Shown: piece after piece, positions 6,315 to 12,914 of the stretch
How the letters are laid out: every line of letters begins with the position of its first letter
Position numbering within the stretch: position 1 is the stretch's first letter
From: Reyranella sp.
Lineage (GTDB): Bacteria; Pseudomonadota; Alphaproteobacteria; Reyranellales; Reyranellaceae
DNA: 14,102 nucleotides
Direction: 5' to 3'
Assembly (NCBI GenBank): GCA_030679805.1
Contig: JAUXST010000655.1
Span: forward strand, 1-14,102
Translations under genes and position numbers: made by a program
Notes under the pieces: generated by a model
Database searches by the model: none
Seen by the model: only the letters and a program-made list of their open reading frames with translations
Told to the model about the DNA's origin: nothing

Positions 6315-6334
6315 CGTCTTCAAGGGTTACTGAC
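6297..6334. repeat. 19-bp tandem duplication spanning the crotonase stop and the LivM stop
   Basis: GTCTTCAAGGGATACTGAC (6297-6315) is followed directly by GTCTTCAAGGGTTACTGAC (6316-6334), with one A-to-T difference. The first copy encodes VFKGY-stop, the end of the upstream crotonase, and the second would encode the same peptide out of context. The single substituted base in copy 2 creates TTA at 6327-6329, which is the TAA stop of the convergent permease; copy 1 has ATA there. Confidence 0.9.
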
Positions 6335-7259
6335 GACGTAACCGGGCGGCGAGGCGGCGCAGCGCGCCGGCCATGCCGTCCGGGATCGCCACGATGGTGG
6401 CGATCAGCAGCACGGCGTAGAGCAGGGCCGACAGCCCCTTGCCGAAGCCCGCCGTGAGATCGGGAAAGAACTGCAGGAACAGGCCGCCCAGGATGGCGCC
6501 AGCCAGAGATTGCATGCCGCCGATCACCAGCCCGAACAGCATCTGGACCGATAGCGCGAAGTTGTAGCCGGTGGGCCCGACGAATCCGTACTGGAAGGCT
6601 GACAGGCAACCGGCCAGCGCCACGTAGGCGCCGGCCAGACCCGACGCCGCGGCCTGCATCTGCACGACGCGGATGCCCTGTGCGGCGGCGGCAAGATCGT
6701 GGTCGCGCACCGCCGTCATCGCCCGGCCGGATCGACTGTTGATGAGGTTGGCGGCGAGCCAGATGCCCGCGGCAAGCAGGGACAGCGCCATCAGGAAGCC
6801 CCAGCGGTCGTTGCTCAGCAGGCCGCCGGGCGGCGTCGGAAAATCGAGATAGAGCCCCTGCACGCCGCCGGTCCACGGCTCGATCCAGCGCCAGCGCAGG
6901 AGCTGCGGGAAGGCGATGGCGAATGCGTAGCTCACCAGCGCCTGGGTCCACAGGCTGTGGCCGCCCGCGATCCGGCCGAGACCGTAGCCGGCGGCATAGC
7001 CTGCCAGCGGCGCGAGCAGGAGCGCCCAGTAGAGCGAGAGCGGCGTATGGACGGCCAGGATTGCAGCGGTGTAGCCGCCGATGCCGAAGAAGCCGGCCTG
7101 GGCGAAGGAGAACTGTCCGCTGACACCGCACAGGATCACCAGGCCCACGAGCGCGATTGCCCAGATCACAGCCTGGGTGAAGCGGAAAACGATGAAATCC
7201 GGGAAGCAGAATGAAAGCGCGGCCGCCGCCACGAAGCCCATGGTCCACACGGTCCGCAT
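6327..7259 (-). CDS. branched-chain amino acid-type ABC transporter permease (LivM family)
   Basis: This 310-residue inner-membrane permease is hydrophobic throughout, with about eight to ten membrane segments. The LivM signature GVSGQFSFAQAGFFGIGGYT is at about residues 45-64, and the second conserved region SGRAMTAVRDHDLAAAAQGI precedes the coupling loop for the ATPase. Such permeases pair with LivH, LivF/LivG ATPases and a periplasmic binding protein, importing branched-chain amino acids, amides or aromatic acids. None of these partners is in the window, so it is an orphan here. ATG 7259 (MRTVWTMGF) begins the first hydrophobic segment and has AAGG about 14 bases upstream, which is rather far. 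ATG 7241 is an alternative, and the upstream ATG 7379 is antisense to the divergent VOC gene. Its stop codon lies inside the 19-bp duplication. Confidence 0.85.
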   Translation of the reverse strand: MRTVWTMGFVAAAALSFCFPDFIVFRFTQAVIWAIALVGLVILCGVSGQFSFAQAGFFGIGGYTAAILAVHTPLSLYWALLLAPLAGYAAGYGLGRIAGGHSLWTQALVSYAFAIAFPQLLRWRWIEPWTGGVQGLYLDFPTPPGGLLSNDRWGFLMALSLLAAGIWLAANLINSRSGRAMTAVRDHDLAAAAQGIRVVQMQAAASGLAGAYVALAGCLSAFQYGFVGPTGYNFALSVQMLFGLVIGGMQSLAGAILGGLFLQFFPDLTAGFGKGLSALLYAVLLIATIVAIPDGMAGALRRLAARLRRQ

Positions 7260-7302
7260 GGCGTTACGATAGACCTTACAACAAGCGAATGGGAGGGATC
7301 CG

Positions 7303-8052
7303 ATGCGGCTCAGGCAGTGTGTTTTCGTCGCCAAGGACCTCGAGAGCTCGCGCGAGGAGCTGTGCGACATCCTGGGCATCGAGGTCGCCTATCGCGACCC
7401 CGGTGTCGCCAAGTGGGGGCTGGTCAACGTCGTCTGCCCGACCGGCCACGACTTCCTCGAGATCGTGACGCCGTTCCAGCAGGGCACGTCGGCTGGCCGC
7501 TACCTCGAGCGGCGCAGGGGCGATGGCGGCTACATGGTGATCCTCCAGGTTGCCGACGCGGCCGCCGAGCGCAAGCGCGTCACCGATCTCGGCGTGCGCG
7601 CGGTGGCCCAGAAGGACCTGCCCGAATACCAGTATACGCACTTCCATCCCTCGGACACGACGGGCGTCCTGCTGTCGCTCGACACGACCTTTGCACCGCC
7701 GGGCGTCGATCCGGAGCTGTGGTGGCCGCCGGCCGAGAAGGGATGGCTGAAGCACGCGCGCTCGGACGTGACCAACGGCCTGGCCGGCGTCGAGATCCAG
7801 CACGAGGATCCGGACAAGGCCGCCGCCACCTGGGCGAAAATCCTGAACCGCCCGGTAGAGGACGACATCATCCGGCTCGACGGTTCGCAAATCCGCTTCG
7901 TGCCGATCGTCGACGGACGTGGCCCCGGCGTGTCGGCCTATGACGTGAACGTCGTCGACCGCGAGCGTGTCCTGGCGGCGGCCCACAAGCGCGGCAAGCA
8001 GCACGGGCCGGCGCAGGTCGAGGTCTGCGGCTGCCGCATCAACCTGGTGTGA
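7303..8052 (+). CDS. VOC-superfamily protein with two glyoxalase-like modules
   Basis: The 249 residues are built from two betaalphabetabetabeta modules, roughly 1-130 and 158-249. The N-terminal module starts RQCVFVAKDLESSREELCDILG and contains HDFLEIV (E53) and THFHPSD (H113, H115). E53 and H115 are possible metal ligands. The C-terminal module (GVEIQHEDPDKAAATWAKIL) seems degenerate. VOC proteins include glyoxalase I, extradiol dioxygenases, methylmalonyl-CoA epimerase and binding proteins; the sequence does not decide between them. The strong ribosome site GGGAGG (7291-7296), six bases from ATG 7303, fixes the start. It is divergent from LivM with only 43 bases between start codons and convergent with the MFS gene, six bases apart. 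Confidence 0.85.
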   Translation: MRLRQCVFVAKDLESSREELCDILGIEVAYRDPGVAKWGLVNVVCPTGHDFLEIVTPFQQGTSAGRYLERRRGDGGYMVILQVADAAAERKRVTDLGVRAVAQKDLPEYQYTHFHPSDTTGVLLSLDTTFAPPGVDPELWWPPAEKGWLKHARSDVTNGLAGVEIQHEDPDKAAATWAKILNRPVEDDIIRLDGSQIRFVPIVDGRGPGVSAYDVNVVDRERVLAAAHKRGKQHGPAQVEVCGCRINLV

Positions 8053-8058
8053 CGGCCG

Positions 8059-9291
8059 TCACGCCGCAGCCAGACGCGCCCCGGGACCGCGCTGGCGCAC
8101 GACGAGGACCAGAAGGACGATCAGGTTCAGCAGGTTGAACGCCATGCCGACGGCGAAGGCCGGCAGGTAGTCGCCGAATGCGTCGTAGAGGAAGCCGGCG
8201 CCCCAGCCGCCCGTCGCCATGCCGAGCAGGCCGGCGAAGAGCACCGTGGGGATGCGCCAGTTGGCCTCCTCGACCGGATAGTATTCGCGGACCGCGATCA
8301 CGTAGGCGGGCAACAGCCCGGACAGGCCGACGCCGAAGGCGGCGGAGACAGTGAACAGGGCGGCCTGGTCCTTGGTCAGCAGGAAGCCGGCCAGCGCCGT
8401 TGCCTGCACGAGCGAGGCCCACAGCAGGGTCTGCAGGCCGCCGATGCGGTCAGCGACCCAGCCCCAGAATTGCCGCGCCAGGAAGGCGCAACCCAGCAGC
8501 ACCGAAAGCATGGCCGCGCCATATTGCGGCGTCATGCCGAGGTCGCTGCAGAAGGCCGGCACATGATGCATCGGCACCGCCATGGGCACGCAGCAGCAGA
8601 ACACGGCGGCCATGAGCAGGATCATGAGGCTGTTGCGCGACATGCCGAGAACGTCGCCGCTCGACTGCGGGCGGTCGGCTGCGCCCACCGCCGCCGCCGA
8701 CTCCTCGGGCGGCGGGTGGAGGAAGACGATGGTGAGTGCCGCCACCGCGACGACCACCAGGATCGCGAACAGCCCCATCGTCCAGCGCCAGCCGAAGGAA
8801 TCGACGCCGAGCTGCAGCAGGGGCGGCCATATCGCGCCCGCGACGGCCTGGCCCGAGGAGATCAGCGCCACCGCGGCGCCGCGACGGCGCTCGAACCAGC
8901 GGCTGACGTAGGTGATGAGTGGCGAGAACATGCACGCCGTGCCGAACAGTCCCATCAGGATGCCGTGGCCGGCGTATAACTCCAGCATGCCGCCCGAGGC
9001 CGAAAGCACGAGGCCCGCGGACACCATGGTCGCGCCGAACATCACGATCCGGCGCACGCCGAGCTTGCCCGCCAGCCAGCCGGCGACGATGCCACCGACC
9101 GCCGCGCCGATATAGACCATGGAGCCGGCGCCGGCGGGACCGGAGCGCGACGTCCCGAGCTCGGCCGCGATCGGCTTCATGGCGACCACCGACACCAGCG
9201 GCGCGCCGTAGCACAGCGTCAGAATGGCCAGCGCCGCCGTGGCGGTGATCCAGGCGGTGCGGCTGTCGAGCAGGGAAGGATTGGTTTTCAT
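8059..9291 (-). CDS. MFS transporter, monocarboxylate (MCT/OFA)-like
   Basis: This 410-residue major facilitator has about twelve hydrophobic segments and a hydrophilic central loop (about residues 208-232, around ESAAAVGAADRPQSSG). The motif-A-like loops GWLAGKLGVRRIVMFG between helices 2 and 3, and WVADRIGGLQTLL after helix 8, are present. The N-terminus ALAILTLCYGAPLVSVVAMKPI and the RWFERRRGAAVALISSGQ segment resemble bacterial monocarboxylate or oxalate/formate-type carriers. The substrate is likely a small organic or aromatic acid, but export is possible. ATG 9291 overlaps the TGA of the MarR gene (ATGA, 9288-9291), so the two are translationally coupled, and GGAAAG lies five bases upstream. 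It is probably controlled by that MarR. Confidence 0.88.
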   Translation of the reverse strand: MKTNPSLLDSRTAWITATAALAILTLCYGAPLVSVVAMKPIAAELGTSRSGPAGAGSMVYIGAAVGGIVAGWLAGKLGVRRIVMFGATMVSAGLVLSASGGMLELYAGHGILMGLFGTACMFSPLITYVSRWFERRRGAAVALISSGQAVAGAIWPPLLQLGVDSFGWRWTMGLFAILVVVAVAALTIVFLHPPPEESAAAVGAADRPQSSGDVLGMSRNSLMILLMAAVFCCCVPMAVPMHHVPAFCSDLGMTPQYGAAMLSVLLGCAFLARQFWGWVADRIGGLQTLLWASLVQATALAGFLLTKDQAALFTVSAAFGVGLSGLLPAYVIAVREYYPVEEANWRIPTVLFAGLLGMATGGWGAGFLYDAFGDYLPAFAVGMAFNLLNLIVLLVLVVRQRGPGARLAAA

Positions 9292-9740
9292 ATTCTTTCC
9301 GCTTCCAGGGCGAGCCGCCGCACGAGATGGGTCGAGAGAATCTTGCCCAGCTCGGCATGGGCCAGCCGCCAGGACGCGAGCGCGGCTTCCAACCGGCGGG
9401 CGCCCTTTTCCGTGAGCCAGACCATGCGCTTGCGTTGATCGCTTTCGACCATGGCGATTTCGACCAGACCATCGCCCTCGAGCGTGCGCAAGGTGCGCGA
9501 CAGGGTCGACTGGTCGAGCCCCATGCGCCCCGCCAGCGCGCTCAGCGTATCGTCCGGTGCCGAGGCGATCTCGGCCATCAGGCCGAACTGCGAAAAGGAG
9601 AGGCCGGCGCCGTCCATGCGCTCTTCGAGAAACTGGGTCACACGCCGCGCCGCCACGCGCAGGTTCCAGCCGGCGCAGGCCTGGAGGGCCGCGCGGGCAT
9701 CCGCGCGCAGGGTCTTGGGGGATTGTGCTTTCCGGGTCAT
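9288..9740 (-). CDS. MarR-family transcriptional regulator
   Basis: This 150-residue winged-HTH regulator has the core TLSALAGRMGLDQSTLSRTL (about residues 64-83) as the DNA-recognition unit, followed by the wing ESDQRKRMVWLTEKG (about 98-112) with the D-x-R pattern of MarR proteins. The termini provide the dimerisation helices. ATG 9740 (MTRKAQSPK) is chosen because the earlier in-frame ATGs (9773, 9758) lie within the palindromic operators; the ribosome site is weak. A -10-like TATATA (9755-9750) with TTCCCA 17 bases upstream would place the mRNA start next to this ATG. It is the first gene of a two-gene unit with the MFS carrier, and it faces the thioesterase operon across 43 bases. MarR repressors typically respond to aromatic or lipophilic acids; this ligand is unknown. 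Confidence 0.92.
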   Translation of the reverse strand: MTRKAQSPKTLRADARAALQACAGWNLRVAARRVTQFLEERMDGAGLSFSQFGLMAEIASAPDDTLSALAGRMGLDQSTLSRTLRTLEGDGLVEIAMVESDQRKRMVWLTEKGARRLEAALASWRLAHAELGKILSTHLVRRLALEAERI

Positions 9741-9746
9741 TATTCT

Positions 9747-9773
9747 ATGTATATACATTAAATGTAGATACAT
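9747..9773. promoter_or_regulatory. tandem palindromic operator of the MarR divergent promoter
   Basis: ATGTATATACAT (9747-9758) is a perfect 12-bp palindrome. ATGTAGATACAT (9762-9773) is the same sequence with one changed base. They are separated by three bases, giving 15-base centre spacing. This AT-rich island stands out in GC-rich DNA and lies wholly between the MarR and thioesterase starts. Putative -10 hexamers for both directions fall inside the first copy (TATATA on minus, TATGTA at 9746-9751 on plus), so occupancy would silence both operons. Confidence 0.75.
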
Positions 9774-9783
9774 GGGAAGCCCG

Positions 9784-10260
9784 ATGACCGATTATCGCTA
9801 TGGCCTGGCACGGCCCGACGACGTCGCCGGCAAAACCGGCCGGGAAATCCTGCAGGCGATCGTCGATGGTAGCCTGCCTCAGGCGCCGATCTCCGAGACC
9901 ATGAGCTTCTGGATCGTCGCGGTGGGCGACGGCTTTGCTGCCTTCGAGGGCGAACCCGGCCGGCATCTGCTCAATCCCATGGGCGGGGTGCACGGCGGCT
10001 GGGCGCTGACCCTGATCGACAGCGTCGCAGGCTGCGCCGGGCACTCGCTGCTGCCGGCCGGCGCGGGTTACACCACGATCGAGACCAAGGCCAATTTTTC
10101 CCGGCCGATCACCCGCGACACCGGGCGTGTGCGCGCCGAGGGCCGCGCGGTGGCGCAAGGCCGGCAGATCATCTCGGCGGAGGCGCGTGTTCTTGCGGCC
10201 GATGGTAAGGTGCTGGCGCACGGCACGTCGACCCTCCTCGTGCTGAACGGAGCGCGCTGA
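9784..10260 (+). CDS. hotdog-fold acyl-CoA thioesterase, PaaI-like
   Basis: This 158-residue single hotdog domain probably hydrolyses an acyl- or aroyl-CoA thioester in the cytoplasm. The signature NPMGGVHGGWALTLIDSVAG (64-83) contains the HGG turn (70-72) and the acid D79, nine residues after H70, the spacing of H52 and D61 in E. coli PaaI. ETKANFSRPI (100-109) is the usual next conserved strand. The frame is open back to 9451, but that part is antisense to MarR; ATG 9784 has GGGAAG four to five bases upstream. It is the first gene of a probable four-gene operon; the hydrolase starts one base after its stop. Divergence from MarR across the palindromes implies substrate-induced expression. 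Confidence 0.9.
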   Translation: MTDYRYGLARPDDVAGKTGREILQAIVDGSLPQAPISETMSFWIVAVGDGFAAFEGEPGRHLLNPMGGVHGGWALTLIDSVAGCAGHSLLPAGAGYTTIETKANFSRPITRDTGRVRAEGRAVAQGRQIISAEARVLAADGKVLAHGTSTLLVLNGAR

Positions 10261-10261
10261 C

Positions 10262-11062
10262 ATGCCCGATTTTGAACTGCCCGATGGCCGCAAGCTTGCC
10301 TACCGCGAGGAGGGCAGTGGGACACCGTTGGTCCTGGTCCATGGCTCGCCCGGCGAGGGCAGTTCCTGGCGCCGCGTCGTGCCCCATCTCAAGGAGCGCT
10401 TCCGCACGATCTGCCTGGATCTGCCGGGCTACGGCAGCTCCGATCCCCTGGTGTCCGAGGAGCCGACCGGGCGGATGGACGCCATGGGCGCCGCCGTCGC
10501 GCGGCTGGTTGAATCGCTGGAGGGGCCGGTGCGTCTGGCCGGTCATTCGTACGGCGGCAACATCACGTTGCAGGCGGCCCTCCAGCTACAGGCCCGATCG
10601 ATCGATCGGATCGTGCTGTTCGAACCGGTCTATTTCCACGCTCTGCAGCTCGTTGACGATCATGCCGCGCTGGAGCCGGCAGCCGTCCATTTCGAGGACT
10701 ACGCGCGGCGCGTCACGGCGGGCGAGCCGGATGCCGTACGGCTGATGATCGATTACTGGTTTGGCCAAGGGGCCTTCGCCCGGATGCCGGCCCCGGTGCG
10801 CGCCTACCTCAGCATCTTCGCGACGCTCAATGCAAGCGACGCACGCAGCAGTTTCCTCTGCACCAGCACGGTGGCGGATCTGGCCCGGCTGCACCGGCCG
10901 GTCACGATCGTCGATGGCGGGACCAGCCCAGACATGGTGCGATCGATCGGCCGCGCCCTGGTCAAATTGTTACCCGATGCGCGGATGGAGGGACTGGCCG
11001 ACGCCAATCACGGTATGCTGGACACTCATCCGGAAGCGGTCGCCCGGCTGATCGCGGCCTGA
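10262..11062 (+). CDS. alpha/beta-fold hydrolase
   Basis: This 266-residue cytoplasmic alpha/beta hydrolase has the oxyanion motif HGSPG (27-31), the DLPGYGSSD strand-turn (53-61), the nucleophile elbow GHSYGG with S96, and the likely catalytic H250 in ADANHGMLDTHPE. The acid may be D218 in VDGG or E121 in LFEPV. There is no signal peptide. Substrates could be an ester, lactone, epoxide or C-C bond, as in meta-cleavage hydrolases; the sequence does not decide. GGAG upstream of ATG 10262 supports the start. It lies one base after the thioesterase gene and five before the first small membrane protein, so the four genes are very likely one transcript. Confidence 0.9.
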   Translation: MPDFELPDGRKLAYREEGSGTPLVLVHGSPGEGSSWRRVVPHLKERFRTICLDLPGYGSSDPLVSEEPTGRMDAMGAAVARLVESLEGPVRLAGHSYGGNITLQAALQLQARSIDRIVLFEPVYFHALQLVDDHAALEPAAVHFEDYARRVTAGEPDAVRLMIDYWFGQGAFARMPAPVRAYLSIFATLNASDARSSFLCTSTVADLARLHRPVTIVDGGTSPDMVRSIGRALVKLLPDARMEGLADANHGMLDTHPEAVARLIAA

Positions 11063-11066
11063 GGCC

Positions 11067-11459
11067 ATGCTGCGCATTCGTCCTTTCGTCATGGGTCACC
11101 TGATCGGCGCCGTCATGACCGGCGCCATCGCCGGCGCGTTCGTCAGTCCACAGGCGGCCTTCATCGCAGCCGTGGCGCTGCTCGGCGGCGCCATCGTCAG
11201 CAGCTTCGTCTGTCAGTGGCGGCCCGGTGTCGAGGCCGCCGCCTGGAAGCTCTGGTCGGTTGCCGTGCTCGCCAACCCGATCACGATCGCGGCCCTCGCC
11301 TTCATGGTCCACGACTGGCAGTGCGTCCTGGGCGTTCGCCGCGGCTGGGACTGCCTTGCGGCGGCGATGGCGATCGTCGCCGCCTGCCTTTGTCTCTTGC
11401 CGCCCGTCGGCGGCCTGCTGTGGCGCTGGTGGAAAAGCCGCCGGGCCGGAGCGACATGA
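11067..11459 (+). CDS. small four-helix membrane protein, first of a paralogous pair
   Basis: I do not recognise this family. The 130 residues have four probable membrane helices, at about 10-28, 30-49, 58-81 and 97-119. Landmarks are PFVxGH near the N-terminus, C49 before a WRPG turn, AAxWKLW (57-63), LANP (68-71), a loop with C86 and C96 flanking GW, and LLPPVGGLLWRWWK (110-123). The positive, Trp-rich end suggests a cytoplasmic C-terminus. The two cysteines, nine residues apart, lie between helices 3 and 4 and could form a disulfide or bind a ligand. By hand alignment it is about 46% identical, without gaps, to the next protein (60 of 130 positions). It ends in an ATGA overlap with that gene. 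No transporter or enzyme motif is visible. Confidence 0.85.
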   Translation: MLRIRPFVMGHLIGAVMTGAIAGAFVSPQAAFIAAVALLGGAIVSSFVCQWRPGVEAAAWKLWSVAVLANPITIAALAFMVHDWQCVLGVRRGWDCLAAAMAIVAACLCLLPPVGGLLWRWWKSRRAGAT

Positions 11460-11851
11460 AACACGTCCATCCTTTCGTCTATGGCCATGTGATCGCAGCC
11501 TTCGTGGCCGGCGCGGTCGCGGGTACCTTCCTCGACCTCAAGGCCGTGATGGTCTTCAGCAGCGTGCTGGCCGCCAGCGCCGTGGTGAGCGTGCTGGTCT
11601 GTTGGCGATGGCCAGGGTTCGCGGCCGCCGGCTGGAAGCTGTGGCTGATCGGCTGCCTCGCCAATCCGCTGTTTCTCGCAGCCGTTGCCTTTTCAGCCGA
11701 TCAGTACGAATGCCTGCTCGGCCGGCGTACCGGCTGGAACTGCATGTTCTCCGATCTTGGACCGCTGGTCGCCGGCATGTGCCTGCTGCCGCCCGCTGGC
11801 GGCCTGCTGTGGCGCTGGTGGAAGCGCCGGGTCGCTGCCTCTCCTGCTTAA
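11456..11851 (+). CDS. small four-helix membrane protein, second of a paralogous pair
   Basis: The 131 residues have the same four-helix layout as the upstream neighbour, and every landmark falls at the same residue number: C49, WPG, AAxWKLW, LANP at 68-71, C86 and C96 with GWNC, and LLPPAGGLLWRWWK at 110-123. ATG 11456 overlaps the neighbour's TGA (ATGA), which argues for coupled, near-equal synthesis and perhaps a heteromer. The frame is open back to 11216, but that part is the neighbour in another frame. The N-terminus has three histidines (H3, H5, H11). The TAA stop overlaps the stop of the convergent nitronate monooxygenase-like gene (11848-11851). Function unknown; operon context suggests a membrane step linked to the thioesterase and hydrolase. 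Confidence 0.85.
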   Translation: MKHVHPFVYGHVIAAFVAGAVAGTFLDLKAVMVFSSVLAASAVVSVLVCWRWPGFAAAGWKLWLIGCLANPLFLAAVAFSADQYECLLGRRTGWNCMFSDLGPLVAGMCLLPPAGGLLWRWWKRRVAASPA

Positions 11852-12822
11852 GCCGCGATCGCCTTCGACAGCCGGCCGCGGATCATCTCCTCGGCTTCGG
11901 CCACGATCCGCTCGACCAGCTCCTTGCACGAGGGAACGTCGTTGATGATTCCCATCACCGTGCCGGCCGACCACACGCCGTGCTCCATGTCGCCGGTCTC
12001 GTAGACCACGCGACCCTTGGCGCCGGCCACGATCGGGCCGATTTCCGCGATGGTCTTGCCTTCGTGCTCCATCTCGATCGCCTTCCTGGCGACCGAGTTG
12101 TCGTAGACGCGGCTGGTGTTGCGCAAGGTCCTGAAGATCAGCGCAGTCGAACGCTCGTTACTTTCGACCAGCGCCTTCTTCACGTTGTCGTGGATCGGCG
12201 CTTCCTTGGTCGCCATGAAGCGCGTGCCCATGTTGATGCCGTCGCAACCCAGCGCCAGGGCGGCGACCAGGCCGCGCGCATCGCCGAAGCCGCCGGAGGC
12301 CAGCATCGGGATCTTGATGGCGTCGGCCGCCGCCGGCAGCAGCACCAGGTTCGGCACGTCGTCCTCGCCGGGATGGCCGGCGCACTCGAAGCCGTCCATC
12401 GAGATCGCATCGACGCCGACCTTCTCGGCCGAGACGCCATGGCGCACCGAGGTGCATTTGTGGATGACCTTGATGCCGGCGGCCTTGAGCTTGGGCAGGA
12501 ACGGCTTGGGATTGTTGCCCGCCGTCTCGACGATCTTGACGCCCGAATCGATGATGGCGTCGATGTATTCGCCGTAGGGCCGCGGCACCAGGGTAGGCAG
12601 GATGGTGAGGTTCACGCCGAACGGCTGGTCCGTCATCTCGCGACAGCGCTTGATCTCCTTGCGCAGATCGTCGGGCGTCGGCTGGGTGAGGCCGGTGAGA
12701 ATGCCCAGCGCCCCCGCATTCGAAACCGCCGAAGCAAGCTCGGCGCGGCCGACCCATTGCATGCCGCCCTGAACGATCGGGTGCTTGATGCCGAACATCT
12801 CGGTGAAGCGCGTCTTGATCAT
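11848..12822 (-). CDS. nitronate monooxygenase (2-nitropropane dioxygenase)-family FMN protein
   Basis: This 324-residue TIM-barrel flavoprotein uses FMN and oxygen to oxidise alkyl nitronates in characterised relatives. Visible elements are the N-terminal KHPIVQGGMQWVGRAELASA (14-33), GVNLTIL (69-75), the catalytic-histidine loop SMDGFECAGHPGE with H150, and the FMN phosphate site LASGGFGDARG (175-185) with INMGTRF (196-202). Length and order fit the family; the FabK enoyl-ACP reductase branch is related but less likely given the GFECAGHPGE loop. ATG 12822 is preferred over ATG 12861 because AAAAGGG lies about four bases upstream of it and nothing lies upstream of the longer start. It is convergent with the membrane-protein pair. 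It may detoxify nitro compounds such as propionate-3-nitronate, by inference. Confidence 0.88.
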   Translation of the reverse strand: MIKTRFTEMFGIKHPIVQGGMQWVGRAELASAVSNAGALGILTGLTQPTPDDLRKEIKRCREMTDQPFGVNLTILPTLVPRPYGEYIDAIIDSGVKIVETAGNNPKPFLPKLKAAGIKVIHKCTSVRHGVSAEKVGVDAISMDGFECAGHPGEDDVPNLVLLPAAADAIKIPMLASGGFGDARGLVAALALGCDGINMGTRFMATKEAPIHDNVKKALVESNERSTALIFRTLRNTSRVYDNSVARKAIEMEHEGKTIAEIGPIVAGAKGRVVYETGDMEHGVWSAGTVMGIINDVPSCKELVERIVAEAEEMIRGRLSKAIAA

Positions 12823-12914
12823 CTGCCCTTTTCCCCCGCTTGGGTTTGTTGCCTCCAGCATTAGCGAACCGCGACGGCAGGGACCAGCCCCGGAATAGAC
12901 TTCCGCAGCGCGGA

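Noticed and set aside
7260..7379. 40-residue N-terminal extension of LivM
   Set aside because: It is antisense to the start of the VOC gene, lacks a ribosome site, and precedes the normal first hydrophobic segment.
9451..9783. Longer start for the thioesterase
   Set aside because: That stretch is antisense to the MarR gene and reads through the operators; PaaI-like proteins begin near ATG 9784, which has a ribosome site.
11227..12864. 545-residue plus-strand open frame across the membrane-protein pair and the nitronate monooxygenase-like gene
   Set aside because: It is antisense to a clear FMN protein and out of frame with two clear membrane proteins. Its translation is Arg/Ala/Gly-rich with no domain, as expected of a GC-rich shadow frame.
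12891..12905. CGGAA/TTCCG hairpin as a terminator after the lipoprotein esterase
   Set aside because: Five-base-pair stem without a U-tract; common by chance in GC-rich DNA.
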